Source: Bondarzewia mesenterica (Eukaryota > Basidiomycota > Agaricomycetes > Russulales > Bondarzewiaceae). Taken from it: DNA of 23,332 nucleotides. Under the pieces are notes generated by a model. It was not told where the DNA came from. It saw nothing but the letters and a program-made list of their open reading frames with translations, and ran no database searches. Positions within the stretch are counted from its first letter, which is position 1. Every line of letters begins with the position of its first letter. The stretch covers positions 1 to 23,332 of the forward strand of contig SGPL01000516.1 in NCBI GenBank assembly GCA_004802705.1. The letters are read 5' to 3'. Below, in pieces: positions 19,548 to 23,332 of this stretch. The position numbers were made by a program, and so were the translations under genes.

Positions 19548-20742
19548 ATGTCGACCGACCCATATCATGCCGTGCAGTCCGAGGTGCAAAATTCGTTGCA
19601 GACGGCGGAGCAACTGCGTGCGTCTTTCGTGCGTATACTCAGCACGGCGAATGAAGGCAGTGAAGAGCTGGAATGGGCTAGGAGCGAGGTATGTATGCGT
19701 CTCATTCTTTCTTATACTTGTCCATACCTGCTTCTACAAAGGGAGAAACGATTGCTGACGCGTATTACTAGCTAAAGGCAACACTGGCTGCACTCGAGGC
19801 GGACTTCGAAGACTTGGAGGAGAGCGTAAAGTGCGTGTAACATACATCCACTAAAAGCATCCTTCCATATATCAAACATGCCTTACAATGGTTCATGGAT
19901 TTCTCGCAGGATAGTTGAGACGACGGGCGCGCGCATGTTTGGCTTGGAGGAGTCAGAGGTAACGCAGAGACGCCAGTATGTCGGACACGTGCGACGCGAG
20001 ATAGAGGTGGGTGGTGCGTAGCATCTCTCATGTTTATCTTGCAAATGCCTAACAACGATCGTGCAGAGCATGCGCGCGGAGGTTAGCGGTCGGGGTGATG
20101 CGGTACGCACATAATATTTCGTATGTATGCCGAACAAAATGTTGACGGGCTGCATTACCTCGTGCTAGACTCGCTTGAATTTGGTATTGTCGCCACCATC
20201 ACGTTCCCCAATATCATCTCCGGGACCCAGGGAGGACGATCATCAGGAGCAATGGGCTCGCGAAGAGCAGCAGGTACGACATTGTAGAAAGTATCACATC
20301 GTGCGAAACTGACTCAAAACTGGCTTGGTGCGCGTTTTCTCAGATGATGATACGCGAACAAGACCATACGATTGTCTCAATAGCTGGGACTCTCACTACG
20401 CTTGCTCATCAAGCCGGACTTATGGGACAGGAGATTGGTGAGCACAACGAGTGAGCTCTTCATTTGACTGGTCTTTCCCGCGGGTAGTTTTGAATGGCAT
20501 ATACAACAGGATGCTACAGGACTTGGAACAAGGGGTAGACCGCTCGGAATCCAGACTCTCGGAGGCAATGAAAAAAATGAAGAAATTCATCCGACATACA
20601 GAAGGTCTGTCTGAGTGTTTACCTGCTCGATATCATACACAAGACTTATCAATTGCCATCGTCAGAAACTAAGTCAGGATGGTGTATCGTCATCTTGATC
20701 ATTATATTGCTTGCCCTCCTCGTGGCCGTCATATTGTTATAG
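19548..20742 (+). CDS. TLG1: Qc-SNARE of the syntaxin-6/Tlg1 family
   Basis: Eight exons: 19548-19688, 19772-19830, 19910-20006, 20067-20102, 20169-20273, 20344-20450, 20510-20604 and 20666-20742. They total 717 bases, 238 residues, with seven GT..AG introns of 59-83 bases and no frame problem. Seen: the syntaxin-6 N-terminal helices (DPYHAVQSEVQNSLQTAEQL), a Ser/Pro linker (SPPSRSPISSPG), the SNARE motif (from EQDHTIVSIAGTLTTLAHQA; central Gln in GLMGQEIGEHNEML; ending MKKMKKFIRHTEE) and a C-terminal anchor (WCIVILIIILLALLVAVILL) that ends the protein. Known role: a t-SNARE for fusion of endosome-derived and retrograde vesicles at the trans-Golgi network. The start ATG follows directly from the conserved DPY motif at residues 4-6. 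Confidence 0.93.
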
Positions 20743-21053
20743 TGGGCAATAATTGATTCCGGTGACTCCAACTTTCCTATCGACTGCCCATGCCATTATA
20801 CCAAGTGGACTTTTGCTATCATGGACTTTCCTTGATGATATGACTCGTGTTTCTGACCTTCTTTCCTTTGTGCAATACTTCTACTTAACTTAATTTGACG
20901 TCTTATTTTAGAAACAGGAGATATGTGCAAACTTTCCCAGCCAACGAGTACATCATATCCTGTCTAGAAGGTGTCGGCCCGATGGTAATACAAGTTATGG
21001 CAAGTGTGTCGCTCGCTCTATGCCTAAGATCTAGAGGGGTAAACCGAATCAAG
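20743..21053. other. Convergent 3' spacer between the SNARE and FMO genes
   Basis: The 311 bases lie between the SNARE stop (+) and the monooxygenase stop (-). They are AT-rich and hold no open frame of note and no repeat. They must contain both polyadenylation regions. Confidence 0.5.
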
Positions 21054-22615
21054 TCACAGCTTTGCTTGCTGCGCCTCCCTCTCTTCATGCCTCCTCAACA
21101 TCTTCTTACACAAATCCACCCACTCTTCCACCCCACCCTTCCCAACGCCCTTCACCAACTCCTCCCCTTCTCCATCCTTGACGGCTTGCTTCCACTCCTT
21201 CCTCAACGTGTCCCTCTTATCCCAAAACTCAATTTCCCACTCCGGTGCACGCCACTCAGTCCCAGGCTTGGCGAACGCGTTCAGCTCCGCGCGGTACTTG
21301 AACGGCTCGTCAGGCGCGAAACGGAGCCAGGCCTTGGCAATTCGTAGCGGATCGTCGGTCCCCTCTTCGCTCGCCAGTTGCTGGAATCGCTCGATGACGC
21401 TCACGGCCTCGGCTGGCACGTCCAGCGCGCTGGGATCCGCGAGCACCCGTGGCAATTGCGCGTGCCTGGTCTTCGAAGATCGGGAATGGCGCGACACGTA
21501 GCGGGAGGCCGGGGTACGCCATTGTGTGCGCGGGGAAGTCGGCTTGGAGTGGGAAGAGATGGCGTGCGAGGGGGAAGAGATGGTACGAAGAATTGTGCAG
21601 GTGCGTGGGGAGGGGCGGCGGGGGGTCGGGCAGGGCGTGTATCTGGTGCGGGAGAAAGGGGAACGAAAATTGGTATCCCGTAGCGAGGATGGCGAAATCG
21701 ACGTTCGACTCGGTCGTGCCATCTTCGAACAGGACGTCGCCGTTGTCCTTGTACTCCGCTATCTTCACCTTCTTCTTGTAGTCGTCAGCGTCCGGTGGGT
21801 ATGCATAATATTCTAGGTATGCTTCTCCCGGTACGGAATGCAGGACCGTGCCGACATTGCGCATGTCCGTGCTGATATCAATGGCACTGGGGCCACCACC
21901 GACCACGACGACTTTTTGATGATGCGCAATATCCTGTGGACGTCTATACCATGCCGAATGCATCGCCCGGCCTGAATCAAGCCATTTGTTCACGCCAGGG
22001 GTATCCGGATATCGGGGCAATCTGTAGTGCCCATTGGCAGCGATGACGAAATCGAAGTCTAAGAGTTCCCCGCTGGACAACTTGACCTTCCATACCTGTT
22101 CTGAAATATTCCATCGGGTCTCCTCGACACGGGTATTGAGCCGGATGTAGTGGAGTAGATCAAAATGAGTGGCGTAGTCCTGCAGGTATTTCTCTACCGT
22201 TGCGGAAGAGGGAAAGAGAGATGTTTCCGGGGGGAATGGGAAGCTTGGGTATCCCATGATCAAATGTGGCAAGTTGGTGGTTAGAGAATCGTACAAAGGC
22301 GTCGAAGGAGGATTGCCTTCGGGTGCTGCTGGTAGCCTACCGCATCGGCACGTTAAGTTAAGCTTGATGAGATGCTATCAGATATGAAAGTGGGACGACG
22401 CACCATATACCACCAATGTTGTCTCTTTCCTCGAACGCGATGAGTTTCCACTGGCCTGATTGGACCTGCGGAGTCTCTGCAAGAATTTTTAGCGTTGCGA
22501 GACCATTCGCGCCTCCGCCGATGATGCAGATGCGCTTCTCCGTTGTGTTCGCCTCGACATCCGAGTCAATGAGAGGATCTGCGATGGGTGTCAGCTCCTG
22601 TACTTTGGGAGCCAT
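21054..22615 (-). CDS. Flavin-containing monooxygenase (FMO-like); one frame break
   Basis: Two exons, 22404-22615 and 21054-22336, separated by a 67-base GT..AG intron. About 497 residues result if one surplus base near 21450 is ignored; otherwise the frame ends at 21310. Seen: an FAD-binding GGGANG (RICIIGGGANGLATLKIL, residues 28-45) with the acidic end of strand 2 (IAFEERDNIGGIW), an FMO-type motif (SGRAMHSAWYRRP, about 192-204), a second dinucleotide site VVVVGGGPSAID (about 213-224) for NADPH, and LATGYQFSFPF. The C-terminal part is rich in Arg, Glu and Trp (EWRAPEWEIEFWDKR). Known reaction type: NADPH- and O2-dependent oxygenation of soft nucleophiles (N or S) via C4a-hydroperoxyflavin; the substrate is unknown. 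The start is the first ATG ahead of the FAD site. Convergent with the SNARE gene. Confidence 0.87.
21446..21452 (-). other. Frame break in the FMO gene
   Basis: The frame encodes ...FPIFEDQARAIA, and the sensible continuation RVLADPSALDVPAEAVSVI is one base out of phase. Dropping a single A (T on the plus strand, about 21450) joins them. The length of exon 2 is then a whole number of codons. Confidence 0.7.
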
Positions 22616-23332
22616 ATTCCTGTGGACGTGTGTTGAAAATCACTGACTGGGAAGATACTCTGCCATGACTTGAAGTTTTAAACAATCCTTCACGATGACT
22701 CGGACTCGTCACGGTAGTGATTAGATATCAAAGAAAAGACTCACCTCGGTTCGGAATGGCGTTTGCTCAAATGATGCGTCGAGGTCTGGAACATCTTTGA
22801 AGGCCGAAGAATCAAGATCAACTTCTGAGCTGCCAGCTGTGGAGATGCGGCTGCGACGGGCCATATGAACAAGACATAGAGAACTATAGAGAATATAGTG
22901 GGTAAGATGTACTAACCGGTCAACGTTGCGCCCTGCAGTCTCCGGCAACTCTTCAGGGGACGTTGCAGGACGTTGCGAAACTGGGAGTTTGACTTTTCAC
23001 TCGAATTTTCCCTCAAAATTGCCTGGTTTCTAAACCTGGATAATAACTTCTAAGTGTTCTACTTCGTGCCTCTGGATCTATGCATACTACACCGCCATTC
23101 AGCACCGATCTCTTTTTGGCAGTCAGACAGGGATCTACGGAAATCGCCGCCCTGAGCTCTTCCAGATTGGGCTCGGAGGTCTGTGGGATCCGAAATTGCC
23201 ATATCGCTCGATCGTCGTCTGAGCGGGATGTCCTTAGATCTCGTCATTGACCTTGTAGTGTTCTCGTGAGAGAGATCAGACAGCATCATTAGGTGAGAAC
23301 TGAGGGCAATCCGGCTGTCTGTTGCCTGAGTC
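22616..23332. other. FMO upstream region and right edge of the window
   Basis: No gene is firmly supported. A minus-strand ATG at 22864 opens MARRSRISTAGSSEVDLDSS up to a good donor (gtgagt at 22742), which could be a first coding exon. However, the next acceptor that fits, just before the FMO ATG, does not match the FMO frame. Another minus-strand frame, 23059-23289 (76 codons, Arg/Ser-rich), has no recognisable motif. Confidence 0.35.
22743..22864 (-). CDS. Possible small first exon or short ORF upstream of FMO
   Basis: ATG at 22864 encodes 40 residues (MARRSRIST... to ...TPFRTE) and then meets gtgagt. Read through, the frame stops seven codons later. The sequence is acidic and Ser-rich and I do not recognise it. 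It may be a first exon of an overlapping gene, an upstream ORF, or chance. Confidence 0.3.

Noticed and set aside
16953..22615. P450 plus FMO as a secondary-metabolite gene cluster
   Set aside because: A housekeeping SNARE lies between them, and there is no core synthase, transporter or regulator in the window.
23059..23289. 76-codon minus-strand ORF at the right edge
   Set aside because: Arg/Ser-rich, no recognisable motif, no splice partner. It could be part of a gene outside the window but is not supported.
1..23332. CRISPR arrays, insertion sequences, prophage or plasmid origin
   Set aside because: No spaced direct repeats, no terminal inverted repeats with a transposase, and the genes are eukaryotic with introns.

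Overview
The window looks like nuclear DNA of a filamentous basidiomycete, probably an Agaricomycete mushroom fungus. The genes are dense and lie on both strands. They are split by many introns of about 50-80 bases with GT..AG ends, and several exons are tiny. The recognisable proteins are fungal/eukaryotic: an oligosaccharyltransferase subunit, two SNAREs, a secreted GH47 mannosidase, a basidiomycete-style F-box protein, a P450 and a flavin monooxygenase. No prokaryotic, viral, CRISPR or rRNA content was seen. All gene models were spliced by hand from the sequence.

Layout: 1-716 GC-rich stretch with no recognisable gene. 717-1596 (+) complex I assembly factor NDUFAF2/mimitin, 6 exons. 1968-2039 (+) tRNA-like sequence with a broken anticodon arm. 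2295-3322 (+) OST subunit Swp1/ribophorin II, 3 exons. 3513-5927 (-) GH47 alpha-1,2-mannosidase, 15 exons. 6883-9748 (-) F-box protein, 12 exons. 10046-11404 (-) SNARE Sec20 with an HDEL-ending tail. About 11405-12422 is unresolved, with open frames on both strands. 12423-12914 (-) small hydrophilic protein. 13398-16429 (-) PHD-like/chromodomain protein, 12 exons. 16953-19250 (-) cytochrome P450, 11 exons. 19548-20742 (+) syntaxin-6/Tlg1-type SNARE, 8 exons, divergent from the P450. 21054-22615 (-) FMO-type monooxygenase, 2 exons. 22616-23332 holds only weak candidates.

The genes do not form one pathway. Several serve the secretory route: Swp1 (N-glycosylation), GH47 (glycan trimming or a secreted mannosidase), Sec20 (Golgi-to-ER retrieval) and Tlg1 (endosome/TGN fusion). 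The P450 and FMO are oxidative enzymes, but a housekeeping SNARE lies between them, so I do not call a biosynthetic cluster.

The most notable pattern is technical or evolutionary. Four otherwise intact genes (F-box, Sec20, P450, FMO) each carry one single-base reading-frame break; two of these sit in homopolymers of 7-8 bases. Three isolated N bases also occur, two of them beside homopolymers. Consensus indel errors are the simplest explanation, but real lesions are not excluded. I also see two clear GC-AG introns in GH47, a probable one in the F-box gene and a possible one in the P450. The PHD-chromodomain gene has an 8-base microexon. I found no convincing undescribed defence or mobile system.
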